Shown here: positions 48,601 through 59,510 of the stretch, one piece after another
Numbering within the stretch: the stretch's first letter is position 1
Layout of the letters: each line of letters begins with the position of its first letter
Notes under the pieces: model-generated
Database searches by the model: none
What the model was told of the DNA's origin: nothing
What the model saw: only the letters and a program-made list of their open reading frames with translations
Made by a program: the position numbers and the translations under genes
Assembly: GCA_008694505.1 (NCBI GenBank)
Contig: VZDJ01000219.1
Location: 5,726,081-5,790,080, forward strand
Direction: 5' to 3'
Length of the DNA stretch: 64,000 nt
Source: Cyanoderma ruficeps
Lineage: Eukaryota; Chordata; Aves; Passeriformes; Timaliidae

Positions 48601-49425
48601 GGAAGAAAATTTATGTGATGTGTGTGCTTTCTAAACTTGCATTTTTTGAAGTTCATTACGCTATCAAAATGAAAAATAAGGGACTACAAGTTGCCTTTGG
48701 TAAAGATTTTTGGCCCCACACTATTACAGCCCCTGCTCCAGCTACACCAGCATCTGCCATTCTCATGGACCACCTCAGAAGTCTCCTCCTCACAGGTTTT
48801 TTTTCCCAAATGAGATCAGCCTGGACTGTGCATTACATCCAGGCTCTGCCAGACATCATCCAGAAGGAGCGAATCTCCCTCATGTTCCACTCAAAGCTGA
48901 ATGTCTACCACTGAAGCAAAAACTTGTATTAAAGGTTAAAACAACACACATCAGGACAGCCTGTGCCCCTTGAGAGGGAAATGTCTGCTTGAATTCAGGT
49001 TCATAGCCAGGCCCTGTTCCATTTCATTACAAAAGCTTGAAACAAAGCACAGCATCAAATATTTCAGTAAGGGCCCTTCTTACTCAAAGCACCAAGATCT
49101 TCCTGATATTTTATAATTTTGTGCATTAAAAAGAAAAAATAACAACAATTAATTCAAGGGGTTTAGTATTATTGGGAGTGGGGGGGAGATAAAATATATA
49201 TTGTTGTAATGACTTAATTTGGATAGGAAAAAAGTGAATAAACTGCAACCTGTGCAAGTTTTTGAGAGAGGTGACTGTTTTCTGGGTGTCATTTAAGCAT
49301 AATCTCTCTTCTAATAAGGCAAACATGCAACTCCAGGTAGACACAATCTGAGACAGGTAAACAGAATGTTTGACAAACACAGGAATCCAGGGTGATGGGG
49401 AAACCTCCATCCCTGCCTGACACAT
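45661..49425. other. Unique non-coding DNA, no gene recognised
   Basis: No exon, RNA gene or named repeat recognised. About 46010-46320 is repeat-free, AT-rich and could be a conserved element, which a single sequence cannot show. A 144-codon minus-strand frame at 47804-48238 has no recognised domain and is treated as chance. Confidence 0.55.
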
Positions 49426-50076
49426 TGTCCTGGGGTGGCTTTATGATGCTGCATCCCCAATCATGTGTTCTATTCATGCTGGATACTGAGTTCTGCACCT
49501 GTCAGGCTGGTTCTGAGAGTGAAGGGGGCGAGAGAACAAGTGCAGATTTTGTTTTCAGAAACTGCACTTGCTGCCCCAGATCCTTCACACAGACTGTGTT
49601 TCCTGCAGCAGGGACAGTGGGTGAGACCTCTCCTTTGCTTTTTGCTTAGTTTTTTTTTAGCTAGCTGAGGCAAAGAAGTTCCCTGGACTGTGGCTTTTCT
49701 TTTTCTTGGAACTGATCAGCCTGCTCTGGACTGAAAACCCAGAAGAGCACTGGGAGCTCACTCACACCTGTGGCCCACCAGGGCTGGGATGCTGCGTTCC
49801 AGAACTGGAGGGACTGAAAAGAGACTGAGCGAGCCCAGCTACATCCCACAACAACGACTTTCTGAATCTGCCATCTCTTCACAACAGCAAGAGATTTGAT
49901 TGTTTAATATTATTATTTTTTTAAAAAATGAATACTTTGGCTGTTAATAAAGTTTTTTACACTTTGCTCCAAGGGAATCTTTTCCCAAACCAGTTGGAGA
50001 GGGGCCACTTGAATTTTGCTTTCTAGAGGAACCCCTTAGAAAGTGTCCTCCCAAATTTGCCCTAAACCAGGGGACA
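49426..50076 (+). mobile_element. Solo LTR of an endogenous retrovirus, class II-like by duplication length
   Basis: The roughly 650 bp segment begins TGTCCTGGGGTGGC and ends near CCAGGGGACA. It contains a CTGGACTGAAAACCCAGAAG block, a polyadenylation signal AATAAA at 49946-49951, and a terminal CTTTCTAGAGGAACCCC block. The overall sequence matches, from memory, an LTR common in songbird genomes. A 6 bp direct repeat ACACAT lies at 49420-49425 and 50074-50079, consistent with a target-site duplication; the last bases of the LTR overlap it, so the 3' border is uncertain by about 3 bases. No gag, pol or env sequence and no second LTR are present, so the provirus was reduced by LTR-LTR recombination. 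Confidence 0.8.
49946..49951 (+). promoter_or_regulatory. Polyadenylation signal of the solo LTR
   Basis: AATAAA in the 3' third of the LTR, followed by a T-run, in the position expected for the R-region polyadenylation signal. It is in sense with the LTR. Confidence 0.65.
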
Positions 50077-53000
50077 CATTCACTCTATAGACTGTGGGAG
50101 GAGTCAGATGTGCTGAGCACTGTGGGGTGTCAGGTCTCAGTTTACAGCAGCTGAGCTTAAATTAGTTTAGATGGGAAAAATCCCCAGTGGGGTCATTTAA
50201 CCATCCACTCATTTTATAGGAGGAAAACACTGAATGTAAGTGTATCCTGGAAAATGACAACCTCTTTCTCTTCATTCATTTTGCCACAGATACAGAAGAA
50301 TGGCAAGCATCACAGAAGCTTACACACACTGTTTTAGCACCGTTTTTCAGAGCTGGAAGTGCTCCCACTGGACTGTCCATGGTTAAATAACCAAGGCTTT
50401 ACTTTGTGTTGCTATCTTACAAAAAGTAAAGTAAAAAATCTAAATTCACTGTGCATAGGAAAGAGTGACAGACCTACAAAGCATGTGAAGGCAAAAGAGT
50501 TGTCTTTCAAAAGTTGAAAATTATATTGATTTCTATTGACTGGTTTTGTTCATTATGCACTTGGGAATATTCTCTGCTGATCCCAATGCAGAGCTGTATC
50601 CATGAATTTAAGCAGACTCTATTATACTGACAGAAAAATCACATCCTTAACCTTAGATCCCCAGAGGTATAATTATTAACCTTTGGGACAGCTTTTAAAG
50701 AGCAGTTTTGTGGATAGAAAATGGCATCTTTTGGCTTGTAATGCAGAGGTGAACAGAAAATTATGTTCTTGTGTGTCAAAATTGGATGGGATGGGCAGAA
50801 CCCCCAGCTCAGTGAGTAGATCAGCTTCTCCACAGATTTCAGGGAGGGCTTAAAAGAAATTTCTGTGATGCCCTATCGGATTGCCACAGGCCCACTGATT
50901 CAAACCTTTTTAGACACCATAAGGCATATCCATTAGAGTCATAAAGCAATTTCTGCATTTATCCATATGCTCAGGAGATGGGAGATTTTTAAAGCTAAAT
51001 GATCATTCTCTATTAGATTTGCATCTTCTGATTTCTTTCCCCCAGAGAATAAACCTTAAAGCTTTCTTCCCTTTTCAAAGTAAAACTTGCCCAGGATGGC
51101 AGTTAGGCTGCAGCACTTCTGCTGTGACAGGAAGGACAGGAGATGTAAACCCCCCACCCTCAAGCCTGAAAATGCAGCCCTTGTTATCCCACATTAGAGA
51201 GGTCCAGGCTAAGAATCAGTTCAATAAGGAGAAAAAAAAAAAAATTGATCTTTTTATGTGAAATGATCCAAGGAGATGCTCCACTGTCTGCACAAGTGCA
51301 GGGAGCAGTGGGATGGATCTCTCCTTGCCTGGCAGCCTGTGCTCAGTGATGAGGGGAAAATTTAATATAGTGGAAAAGTTCATTCCTTAATGCTTTGGCT
51401 TTTACCAATTTCATAGTTCTGGAGGTTGAAAACTACCTAAGCCTCACGTGTGTCAGGAATATGCTGGGATTGGAGGAGAAAGAATGGATTGACTTTCCTT
51501 CTGAACCAAGGAAATATTAATTATAATTAAGATATTCCTTCTTTAAGGCTTTCCTCAGTGTGCTGGCTAGAGACTGATGGAAAGAAACTTGCTGGGAGCT
51601 GATCCCATGCACAGAACCTGGGCTAGGGGGGGACAGAGGTGTGGAGTGTGGCCAGCCCAGCAGCCCCAGGAGGCTGGGGAAATGCTGCACCCCCAGCTGT
51701 GACACAGAGCTGCAGCACCACAGCCAGAGCTCCCAAGGAAACTTGTTCCATCACTATCCACGTGTTACAACCTGTGAATTATGACCAGCCCAAGGACATG
51801 TATGTAGCTGTTTTAAAGTGACATGAATACACCAACATACACATCAAAATTGCACAGTGTCATTTGTTCATTATGCACAACAAAAATAATTCATACAATG
51901 ATTGGAGATTAATAGTAGAGCAATTTATTTATATAATTATCAATAGCACTGCTGTTAAGTCGAAGGAAACCCCCCTCACTAAATAACCTGGGAGCATAAT
52001 TGCTTCAAACACATCCCACGGGGCTTATTTCATCATCCTTTCATGACCTCAGAGCAGATAATGTAAAGAAAATGGACCATGTGTTTTCCCACAGAAATGC
52101 AGCCATCCAATTCCTTTCCACTTTCTTTCACCTAATGCTACTGAAAAAGCACTCAAATCACTCAAGATAATGAATAACAATATTTTTAAAATGCCATCTC
52201 ATCCTGCCTTATTTCTTCCTTGAGCTGATGGATAAAGTTATTTGACTCCTTAAGGCTGGATCTGGGTGGGGAGGTAGTCAGCACACGAATGGAGTGGGAG
52301 TAGTTTGTCCAAAAGAGCAATCCCTGTGTGGGGGAGCCAAGGGTGAGCAATCAGTGTGGGAAATGGATAGCAATGACTGTGTGTAAGGTAGGAGCAGACA
52401 TTAGTACCTGTGCACAGAGAGGAAAACCAGACCCCAGGGATCAGCTCAGTGACCGAGCACACAAAGGGCACCTGCACGTTGAGCATCAGGAAGAATAATC
52501 CCTTTGAATGCAGCTCTGAACATCTGGGCAGAGAACCTTTCCTTATGGAGAAATCTCTGTTCTTCCCTGAGATCTGAGATTACCAAATCTCAGCTTGGAT
52601 GATGGTTTCCTTTTTGACTGTAGTTTCCGTGTGTGCAAATGTCAAAATGAAGAGGGTTATGCACTTGTACATCAGCGGTGCTTTTGGCTTTCCCACTGGA
52701 AATCCCTTTTGTCCAAAGGCTGCCCTAAAGGTCAGAAATCAGACCCACCTTCTCAGGGGGCTGCAGTTAAGATTAAAGTCTGTGTTACTGTCCAGCTCCC
52801 CACTTTGGAATAGCCACTGCTGTGCTGGGATGCAGGAGGAAGTCTGACACCAGCTCCTGATGGGATCCCACATGGAAATCGTGTTGTTTGGAGCTAAAAT
52901 AATCCCACCATGATTGACCTGGGAGAAATGCAAGAGCCACACAACATTTACAGAGACCATACAAAGTGCACTGAATAACACACACGGGTGCTCAACACCT

Positions 53001-53904
53001 CACCAGTGTATCTGCAATGGTAGAAACAAGTCACTCGAAAATTCCATGGATTTCATCTGCCAGTGAAATTCCAAAAGAAACTTCTGCTTTGAGAATATGG
53101 ATGTGCTCTGCAGCACTGGCTGGTGCTGACAATGACAGAAATCTCCATGTTTGATCCTGAAAGTCTCCTTCATTTTTTTTTAGCTGCCCTCAGTGGGGGA
53201 GAACTCACCACCAGGCAAGTGACACAGCACCCACGGCTCTTCTTGTTCAGGAGAAAAAAGAAAGGGAATTTAACAGATTTTAAACCTCAAATTCTAACAA
53301 GCAGCCACTCACACTTGCATTAGCAGGGGGATGTTTCACCTCATAAAGGCAACTGTGCTGGGGACAGGGGTCCTTCAACAAAACTCAAGCCCAGCACTGC
53401 TAGGGCTCAGCAGTTGTGCACCTTGATGTCATGCAGCAATCTGGCTCCCATTCATCAACTCAGTTGTTTCCTGTTTATCAGATTAATTAAAGACTAAAAT
53501 TTGATTTTAAATTGATGTTTTAATTTTCAAGCTGTATTAGATTTCCCTTATGTTCAGAATATAAAATATTATTCTTTAGTTGTGTTTGAATCAAAGACAA
53601 ATAAGGAATATCCGGGAGTCTATTCTTACCCCTACATTTAAAAGACTGGGAAAACACTAAGCATGTGGGTGGAGCAAAAGTTCAAGTACAGGAAGAAGAT
53701 TAGGAGGAAAATAAATTAATATTTCTTAATCTAGTAACTAGCCAAGGAGATTTTTAATAACAAGGACACACAAAGGAGAGTTACATGCTAAATATGGTGT
53801 TGAAAAGAAATCCTCCACTTGTGCTCTAATTAGGAAGTGAACTAGAAGGAAACTGAACACTAGTGCACATTTTAAAAGATACCAATGGATATTTCCAGTG
53901 TGGG
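50077..53904. other. Unique non-coding DNA between two solo LTRs
   Basis: No gene and no named interspersed repeat recognised. An A13 run lies near 51232-51244. The two flanking LTRs are of different families, so this is not the interior of a provirus. No gag, pol or env frame was seen. Confidence 0.6.
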
Positions 53905-54292
53905 TGTGTTGGTTTTGCATGGCCTGATTTTTGGTAGTGGGGGGCTGCCACAGAGGTGGCTCCTGTGAGAAGCTGCTGGAAGCTTCCACCATGTCCAGCA
54001 GAGCCAATCCCTGATGGCTCTGGAGATGGACACGCTGCTGGCCAAGGCTGGGACAAGGAGAGATGATGATGATAACACCTCTGTGATGATATCTTTGAGA
54101 AGAAAATTGAGACAAGGTGGGGGACAATTTTTTCCTACCCAGAGAAGAGGAGTAGCCAGGTGAGAACCTGTGAGGGAAACAACATGGAGACACCAAGGCC
54201 AGTGGAGGAGGGGAGGAGCTGCTCCAGGGGCCAGAGCCAAGATCCCTCTGCAGCCATGGGGAGACCATGGGGAAGGAGATGAGCCCCTGCAG

Positions 54293-54490
54293 CCCCTGGG
54301 GATCCACAGGGATGCAGAGATCCACCCACAGCCCATGGGGATCCACAGGGATGCAGAGATCCACCCACAGCCCCTGGGGATCCACAGGGGATGCAGAGAT
54401 CCACCCACAGCCCATGGGGATCCATGGGGGATGCAGAGATCCACCCACAGCCTGTGGGGATCCATGGGGATGTAGAGATCCATGCACATG
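54293..54490 (+). repeat. Five-unit 39-40 bp tandem repeat inside the LTR
   Basis: Units start at 54293, 54332, 54371, 54411 and 54451, built on CC(C/T)NTGGGGATCCA followed by GATGCAGAGATCCACCCACAG. Units 1-2 are 39 bp and units 3-5 are 40 bp; the fifth is the most diverged. A looser, older unit lies just upstream (about 54250-54292). Alternation of CCCCTGG and CCCATGG starts in units 1-4 suggests the array grew by duplication of a two-unit block. It keeps all frames on the minus strand open, giving spurious frames up to 295 codons. Confidence 0.9.
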
Positions 54491-54903
54491 GGAGGTTCCC
54501 AGTCTGGAGCAGGTGAGGCCTGGAGGAGGCTGTGACCCAGTGGGAGACCCAGTGCAGAGAGGGCCCTGCTCCCAGGCTGGAGCAGCCTGTCCTTGGAAGG
54601 CTGCACCCTGTGGATAGAGATCCACATTGCAGCAGTTTTGGCAGGACTGCTGCTCGTGAGAGTGGACCCACGCTGGAGAAATTCACAGAGAACTGTCTCC
54701 TGTGGGAAGGGACCCCATGGCCTCAGAGGGGAAGGACTCCTCTCCCAGGGTAGTGGAAGAGAATCTCAGTGATGAACTGACCAAAACTCCCATACCCTGT
54801 CTCCCTATGTTTTCAGTGGGAAAGAGGGAGGGGTTGGGGGGAAAAAAAGTGTTTTTAAGGGCTTACTTTACTTCTCATCATCTTCCTCTTTGATACTGTT
54901 AGT

Positions 54904-54909
54904 AATAAA
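54904..54909 (+). promoter_or_regulatory. Polyadenylation signal of the ERVL-like LTR
   Basis: AATAAA in the last fifth of the LTR, in sense, in the place expected for the R region. The downstream GAGCCTGTTTTGCCC is a GT-rich element of the type found after cleavage sites. Confidence 0.65.
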
Positions 54910-55092
54910 TACACCTAGCTCCTACAAGTTGAGCCTGTTTTGCCCTTGGAATATTTTCCCCTGGTCTTTATCTCAATTCATGAACCCTTTGTTAAATATT
55001 TTTCTCTCCTCTGCCCAGCTGTGGCAGGGAAGGGTGAGCAAGTGAGTGAGTTTCATGGGTGCCTGGCATTGGGCCAGCATCAAACCACCACA

Positions 55093-55497
55093 GTGGGAAA
55101 CCTACACCTTTAGTCTTGGTAGTCAGAACAAATTAGCTGTAAAAGGGCATGGCTGTCATCATCCTGTCATACAACACTCCGGGTTCAGCAGCCAGTGTGG
55201 GAGAGGGTGAGCAAGATGAAAATCTTACAGCTGGAAGCCCAGATGTTAAGGGACCTCTGTGTGAGATGCTCAGTGTAAAACCAAAGAGAAAAGTTACTCT
55301 ACACTGCACCAAACTGGGCACTTCAGGGTGATTTTACAAATATTGATGGTGAAAATACAGAAAGCACTTCCAACACCCCAAGAGCAGCAGGAGAAAAGAT
55401 GGATGTGTACTTAGGACTTATGTACTACTTTTAAATTATCAAGGTCCCCTTTCAGCCCTACTGTAGTCTTCCACTCTATTTTCAGATAAGGCATCAG
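55093..55497. other. Unique non-coding DNA, nothing recognised
   Basis: Starts with the right-hand copy of the LTR target-site duplication (55093-55097), then ordinary sequence without gene or repeat. Confidence 0.6.
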
Positions 55498-55560
55498 TTC
55501 ACTCTGTGCCTCAGCTCTTCTGCTTTAAAATGGACTCAATAACAATTTTCTTTCTGCCAG
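55498..55560 (+). mobile_element. MIR-like SINE relic, 3' core, sense orientation
   Basis: TTCACTCTGTGCCTCAGCTC, TTCTGCTTTAAAATGGACTC and AATAACAAT follow the MIR order CCTCTGTGCCTCAGTTTCC, TCATCTGTAAAATGGGGAT, AATAAT. This is one of the better-preserved MIR-type words in the window, about 60 bp long. Confidence 0.6.
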
Positions 55561-55805
55561 CACTGCCTGTCTCACCTGGATGTCAGTGCGAGTTTGTGCC
55601 ACACCACCCACCTGTACATTAGGAAGTCTATTTTCTGAGCAACAGACACATGAAGGAAGGTATTAGCTAAAGAGGCACAATGTCAAATATTATGATTGGA
55701 ATTACACAGACAGCACCTGGCTGTCAGCAGTGTCCCCACTGAGGCCAGCTGGAACTCCTGTCTATTCGTGCCTGGAAAATCTCCACTGGAGCACATGGCC
55801 TGAAA
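55561..55805. other. Short unique spacer, nothing recognised
   Basis: No gene or repeat is recognised between the MIR-like relic and the following CR1. Confidence 0.6.
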
Positions 55806-55908
55806 AATCACAGAATCACAGAATGGTTTGGGTTGGGAGGGATCTTAAAGACCACCTAGTTCCAACCCCCTGCCATGGTCAGGGACACCTCCCCCTGGAC
55901 CATGGTTT
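55806..55908 (-). mobile_element. CR1 LINE, very short 3' end
   Basis: Antisense CR1 3' end with intact octamer tail: AATCACAGAATCACAGAATGG, TTTGGGTTGGGAGGGATC, AAGACCACCTAGTTCCAACC, CCTGCCATGGTCAGGGACAC. Only about 100 bp long. Its sequence is close to the general CR1 form, so it may be relatively young. Its 5' break falls at an imperfect direct repeat (CATGGTTT...TATGTTTA at 55901-55917 and 55923-55939). Confidence 0.9.
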
Positions 55909-55939
55909 GTATGTTTATATGTCATGGTTTATATGTTTA
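55901..55939. repeat. Imperfect direct repeat at a CR1 5' junction
   Basis: CATGGTTTGTATGTTTA at 55901-55917 recurs as CATGGTTTATATGTTTA at 55923-55939 with one mismatch. The first unit starts within the CR1 end. It may be a duplication made at the 5' junction during insertion. Confidence 0.75.
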
Positions 55940-56784
55940 AGTAAGAGGACTCCAAGTTCCTGAAGACGTAGGTGAGGAAAAAACCACGGAAATCTAACCT
56001 TTAATCTTCTCTATCTTAGAGCACAATGTTTTCCAAAGGGGCTGTGACTCATCTTTTTCATGTGCATTTACAAAACTGCTCACTTGTGCATATTGAACTG
56101 GATTTGAGAGTGGTACAGGCTATTTTCAGGACAAGATTTAGAGTTTACATTAGAAGATTTCAGTTTAGAAAAGAAGTCAGATAAGCAGAAAAGAAGTCAA
56201 GGAATATGGTTTTTTCATTGCATTACCTGGCAGCAATTTCTGTTTCAATATAAAAAAAGAAAAGTATCACAACTCATTGATGCAGAAGTGTATAGGTAAA
56301 TGTCAGTGCAAACACAATACAAATCTCTCCTAATAACATTTGATGTGGAAAAAAAAATAGTGATTTTTCTGGCTTTTAGCTTCATACAGGTCTGTGATTT
56401 CATAATGATGTTTGACTCAGGAAATTAAGAGAGAAGATAGGTTCATTTAGAGAGGGTTAATCAGCTCGCCATAGATAATGTAAAAATATGCTGCCAAAAC
56501 CGTAATAGATGCAGATCATTTAAAATTTGATAGGATCACTTCAGACCAAAGACAATACACATGAAAGACAGTTCAGTGTTTCCCCAGTAAACAGAATAAT
56601 GATAAATTGGCCATGTCAACACAACCCAGGTGCAAATGTGGTTTAAGGCATGTTATGACAGCTCTCTGTCCAGAGAACAATTGTTTTTTTAGAGATTTGG
56701 CTTTGTTACAGGCACCTTTAGAAATGCACAGAACAGGTAAAGCCAACCAGCCACAGAAAGAGGAATGATGCAGCTATGAGTGGG
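55940..56784. other. Unique non-coding DNA, nothing recognised
   Basis: AT-rich sequence with no gene, RNA or repeat family recognised. Confidence 0.6.
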
Positions 56785-57031
56785 GAGTTCAGGACAAGCT
56801 TTAATTTAGTTTAGATATTAGGAAGAAGTTCTTGACTTCGAGGTTTGTGAGGCCCTGGCACAGGTTACCCAGAGAAGTTGTGGCTGCCCCAGCCCTGGAA
56901 GTGTTCAAAGCCAGGTTGGACAGGGCTTGGAGCAACCTGGGACAGTGGAAAGTGTTCCAGGCCATGGCAGGGGGTGGGAATGAAATGGGCTTTGGAGTTC
57001 CCTGAAGCCCAAAGCTCTGTGTCGTTCTGTG
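56785..57031 (+). mobile_element. CR1 LINE fragment, 3' end, sense orientation
   Basis: Sense CR1: TAGATATTAGGAAGAAGTTC, GTGAGGCCCTGGCACAGGTT, GTGGCTGCCCCAGCCCTGGA, AAGCCAGGTTGGACAGGGC, TTGGAGCAACCTGGGACAG and CCATGGCAGGGGGTGGGAA. The terminal AAACCATTCTGTGATTCTGTG is present in altered form (AAAGCTCTGTGTCGTTCTGTG). About 247 bp, non-coding. Confidence 0.9.
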
Positions 57032-59373
57032 GGAAGGCCACAGGGGTATCCTGGCTGATAATGCAGCAGAGAGTCCTCCAGGTGCCCTCAGGGAAACCCT
57101 CCTCATGACAGAAAGGTGATTCTGCCTTTCAAGCAAGGGCTTCTTTTCAAAATTACAGTCTCTATCAAAACACACAGAAACTGAGAAGAATATAACAATC
57201 ATCAGAACCTTCAGGACACATCACTGAATAATAAACCACAGCAAAGGTTCCCAGTGAGCTGAAGTGTCACCTTGCTCTTTATCTCTGCCCCTGTGTGCAA
57301 CATACAACAAAAATGCTGCTGAATTTCTGCCTTTACTTACATTTTGGGCAAGTCGCTTACTGCCCAGTGATCATTCAGTTAAAAGGAAGGTCAGCCCAGT
57401 CCCCAGGCACATCCCAGTAATCCATGTCTGTGATGCCAAACCTGCAGAGTCCTTTGATAACACTAGCCTTCACTCTGGAGATTGGGAAACATCGTTGGTA
57501 TTAGCTTGATTTTTCCCCTTTTACACCTTTTCATTTGTGGTAGTGTCCTCACCTCACAGATAGGCGTGTTGTGGTAAAGTTTGTCTCCACCCACACTACT
57601 CCAGCAAACAATTTTGTACCTAAGCAACTTGGCTAAGAGCATCTTCTTCCCAGCCCTGCTGAGACTCATCTCCAGGTCTGTGTCCTTCACTGAGCCATGT
57701 GCAGATGTGTGTCACAGCCATCACAAATGTCACTGAAGGCAGGAGGCCAGAGTTCAAGAGGCAGCAGTGAACATTCCTGCCTGCTCCTGGCAGCCCACAT
57801 TGGGCTTGTTATACTATCCATACAACCTTTTTATCCCCCTTATATATATACATATTAAAAAAAAAAGCACCTTCCATGAGCCTGGTTTAGTGCAACTTTT
57901 CTCTTCAAAACCATTCAAACCATAATGAGCTCCTCAAGGAAGACTCTCTGAGTTAACTAAAAGATAACATAAGAATTGATAAATTAGCAGCATTACAACC
58001 CCAAAGGGACAGTTTCTCTCAGAATTAAGTCAGTCTATTTTATTAAGCTTAACTCACTTTCAAGGAAAATATTTTTGAAGGGAGAAATGAGTGATATAAA
58101 ATATAAGTTTCTATCAAAGAGAAAATACAAGTGTTCGGTATAAGGAGAAAAGAAAGAAGCAATACGAGCAGATTTAATGGCACTGACATTGAATCAAACC
58201 TGAGCTTGACAAACCTTGGAAAAATATAACGGTATAATAATAAATATTTAAATTGTATTATCCACTGAGAATCAGCCTCTCTTGTACTGTGCATGTCTCA
58301 CATGTTTTGTCACTTCTATCTGATAGTTGCTCTACATAAACAGTTCCAAGTCAGAATTCACTCCTGATTTTTCTCCCTACCCCTTGTACCACAAAGACTT
58401 TCCTTCCAGGTGGCAGGTCTGGGAGAAAGGAAACCATTCTCACCACTTTCAGGTGTTCAAATAGCTGAAATCCTCATTTATTAGTCTACTCTGAAACGGA
58501 TATTCTAACAAGAGGAAATCATTAATTCTCCACAGAAAATCATCGCGTGCTCTCGCAGCAGCTTTGTCAGGATGAAATTCTGGCCACATGGAAGTAATGA
58601 CAAAGCTGCCTTTAAGTTCAGCACAGCCAAAATTCCAGCCTTTATTGCTAAAGCTGAAGCTTTAAAACACAGAATGACCTGGGCTTATGAAAACTGAATT
58701 ATTGTTATTTAGGTTTAATGCTTATAACTTTAGTAATCTCTTCAATGTATGCTCATTCAAAACCTGAAATTTATAAATAATAGCCTACTTACACTCTATG
58801 TTTATTTATGTAAACATATATCATTTTCCTATTCAAAGATAAAACTCATTTTCAGTAACACTTTCCCCTCTATCTTTTTTGTGAAGACAACTATCCAGTA
58901 AAGAGAAAAGAGAAAAAAATTATTCTGAAAATAATTTTCAACAGAAAATTTAAATCAATTTGATGCGTCACCTGGAGCAAAGTCGGAAATCTCAAATAAT
59001 GACATATGGGAAAGCACCTCCAACACTGCTGGGAGCACCTGTTCTCACATGACAAATCTGCATAAGAGCCTTTGAAGGAGAGCAAATAAACCAGGGAAAT
59101 CACAGCTCCTGACCTCGAAGAAGGTGCACAAACTCAATAACCCCTACCAGTATCCTCAGGTCTCAGGGAAAACCTGGAAAACCCGGGCCTCCTGGAGACC
59201 CCTATGGGCTCCAGGGTTAATTTCTCACTCAAGTCCAAGGGCAGAGCAAGCTCCAAGCAAGAGAAGAAGCTCGATCTGTGTGAAACAGAGTTTGGAGCAG
59301 CAAGGCTCTTAAAAAGGGCATTGTCTTAGCGTGGCAAACAGGAAACCTGTGGGTTTTGAGTGGATAATCAGAT
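57032..59373. other. Unique non-coding DNA, nothing recognised
   Basis: No gene recognised. A (TA)n/A-run patch lies at about 57841-57867. All open frames are short and without recognised domains. Confidence 0.6.
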
Positions 59374-59510
59374 ACATAGAATCATAGAGTGATTTGGGTA
59401 GGAAGGAGCTCAAAGCTCACCTTTACAAACCCCCCTGCTATGGGCAGGAACAGCTTCCACTAGCCCAGAAATGCTGTCCAACCTGGCCACCAGTACACTC
59501 CACACTTGGT
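59374..59510 (-). mobile_element. CR1 LINE, short 3' end
   Basis: Antisense CR1 3' end with octamer tail: ACATAGAATCATAGAGTG, ATTTGGGTAGGAAGGAGCTC, CTATGGGCAGGAACAGCTTC and CTGTCCAACCTGGCCACC. There is an internal deletion: the usual GTTGCTCCAAGCCCC motif between CCACTAG and CCAACCTGG is largely replaced. About 137 bp. Confidence 0.85.

Larger units (their letters stand above)
53905..55092 (+). mobile_element. Solo LTR of an endogenous retrovirus (ERVL/class III-like), complete with target-site duplication
   Basis: An 1188 bp LTR with terminal TG...CA: TGTGTTGGTTTTGCATGGCC at the 5' end and CAAACCACCACA at the 3' end. The 5 bp target-site duplication GTGGG is perfect (53900-53904 and 55093-55097), which fixes both borders. 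Internal landmarks include GTGAGAAGCTGCTGGAAGC, ACCCACGCTGGAGAAATTC and CTCCTGTGGGAAGGGACCCC, familiar from long avian LTRs. A polyadenylation signal AATAAA is at 54904-54909. No internal retroviral genes flank it. The perfect duplication suggests a younger insertion than the CR1 copies. The long minus-strand frames here are antisense artefacts of its internal tandem repeat. Confidence 0.88.

Noticed and set aside
53738..54625. 295-codon minus-strand open frame, the longest in the window
   Set aside because: It runs antisense through the solo LTR and its 39-40 bp tandem repeat; two overlapping frames of 183 and 251 codons are open in the same place. Repetition without stops explains all of them.
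49426..55092. A single provirus bounded by the two LTRs
   Set aside because: The two LTRs are unrelated in sequence, each has its own border repeat, and no gag, pol or env sequence lies between them.
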